Below, in pieces: positions 12,186 to 12,221 of a DNA stretch of 12,221 nt; position 1 is the stretch's first letter; every line of letters starts with the position of its first letter. The notes beneath the pieces were generated by a model. It was not told the DNA's origin. It was given only the letters and a program-made list of their open reading frames with translations, and searched no databases. Origin of the DNA: an uncultured Oscillospiraceae bacterium (GTDB lineage: Bacteria > Bacillota > Clostridia > Oscillospirales > Oscillospiraceae); contig CAJTVM010000043.1 of assembly GCA_910579595.1 (NCBI GenBank), positions 12,063-24,283 of the forward strand. Reading direction: 5' to 3'. Position numbers and translations under genes: made by a program.

Positions 12186-12221
12186 TTGGTCATGTTGCAC
12201 AGACCCTCCCCTTGGGGAATC

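Noticed and set aside
10484..12193. 569-codon open frame antisense to proS
   Set aside because: Same codon-bias artefact; it covers the whole proS gene and its promoter and shows no recognisable domain.

Overview
The window looks like chromosomal DNA from a GC-rich, spore-forming member of the Clostridia, most likely an Oscillospiraceae (Flavonifractor/Pseudoflavonifractor-like) gut bacterium. This is an inference from the mix of features: a glycine T-box leader, an LtaS-type lipoteichoic acid synthase-family enzyme, a BlaI/BlaR1-like pair, exact Spo0A-box heptamers, strong AGGAGG-type ribosome binding sites, and single-chain (archaeal/eukaryal-like) GlyRS and ProRS enzymes. No tRNA, rRNA, CRISPR array or complete mobile element is visible.

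Layout. (1) 1-567: a small unrecognised membrane-anchored protein with its own promoter. (2) 564-2284: a promoter, a glycine T-box leader with a GGC specifier, a leader terminator and the dimeric-type glycyl-tRNA synthetase. (3) 2299-4335: a long hairpin, a likely extended -10 promoter, a five-TM LtaS-family phosphotransferase and a strong terminator. (4) 4343-5809, minus strand: a MATE-family exporter that most likely starts at a TTG codon and is driven by a perfect TTGACA-N17-TATAAT promoter. (5) 5915-6861: divergent from MATE, a promoter followed at the transcription start by three tandem 10-bp repeats matching the Spo0A box, then a soluble histidine-kinase-like protein in which the phosphoacceptor histidine is replaced by alanine. 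(6) 6870-7099: a 164-bp element with 16-bp perfect inverted ends, lying between that gene and its probable terminator. (7) 7159-9271: a blaI-like repressor and an overlapping M56 (BlaR1-like) membrane metalloprotease with a non-penicillin-binding outer domain, preceded by BlaI-type dyads flanking the promoter. (8) 9282-10405: tandem terminators and a convergent solitary tyrosine recombinase. (9) 10496-12037: a sigma-A promoter and the type-3 (short, zinc-tailed) prolyl-tRNA synthetase, followed by a region of hairpins.

How the parts work together. Most genes are monocistronic housekeeping or stress units with their own promoters and terminators. Only blaI and the M56 gene clearly form an operon (4-bp overlap). 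The T-box should couple glyQS expression to uncharged tRNA-Gly. The most unusual part is 5810-6861, where a pseudo-histidine kinase appears to be under direct Spo0A control. This suggests a feedback or modulatory component of the sporulation-initiation network that is not one of the standard kinases.
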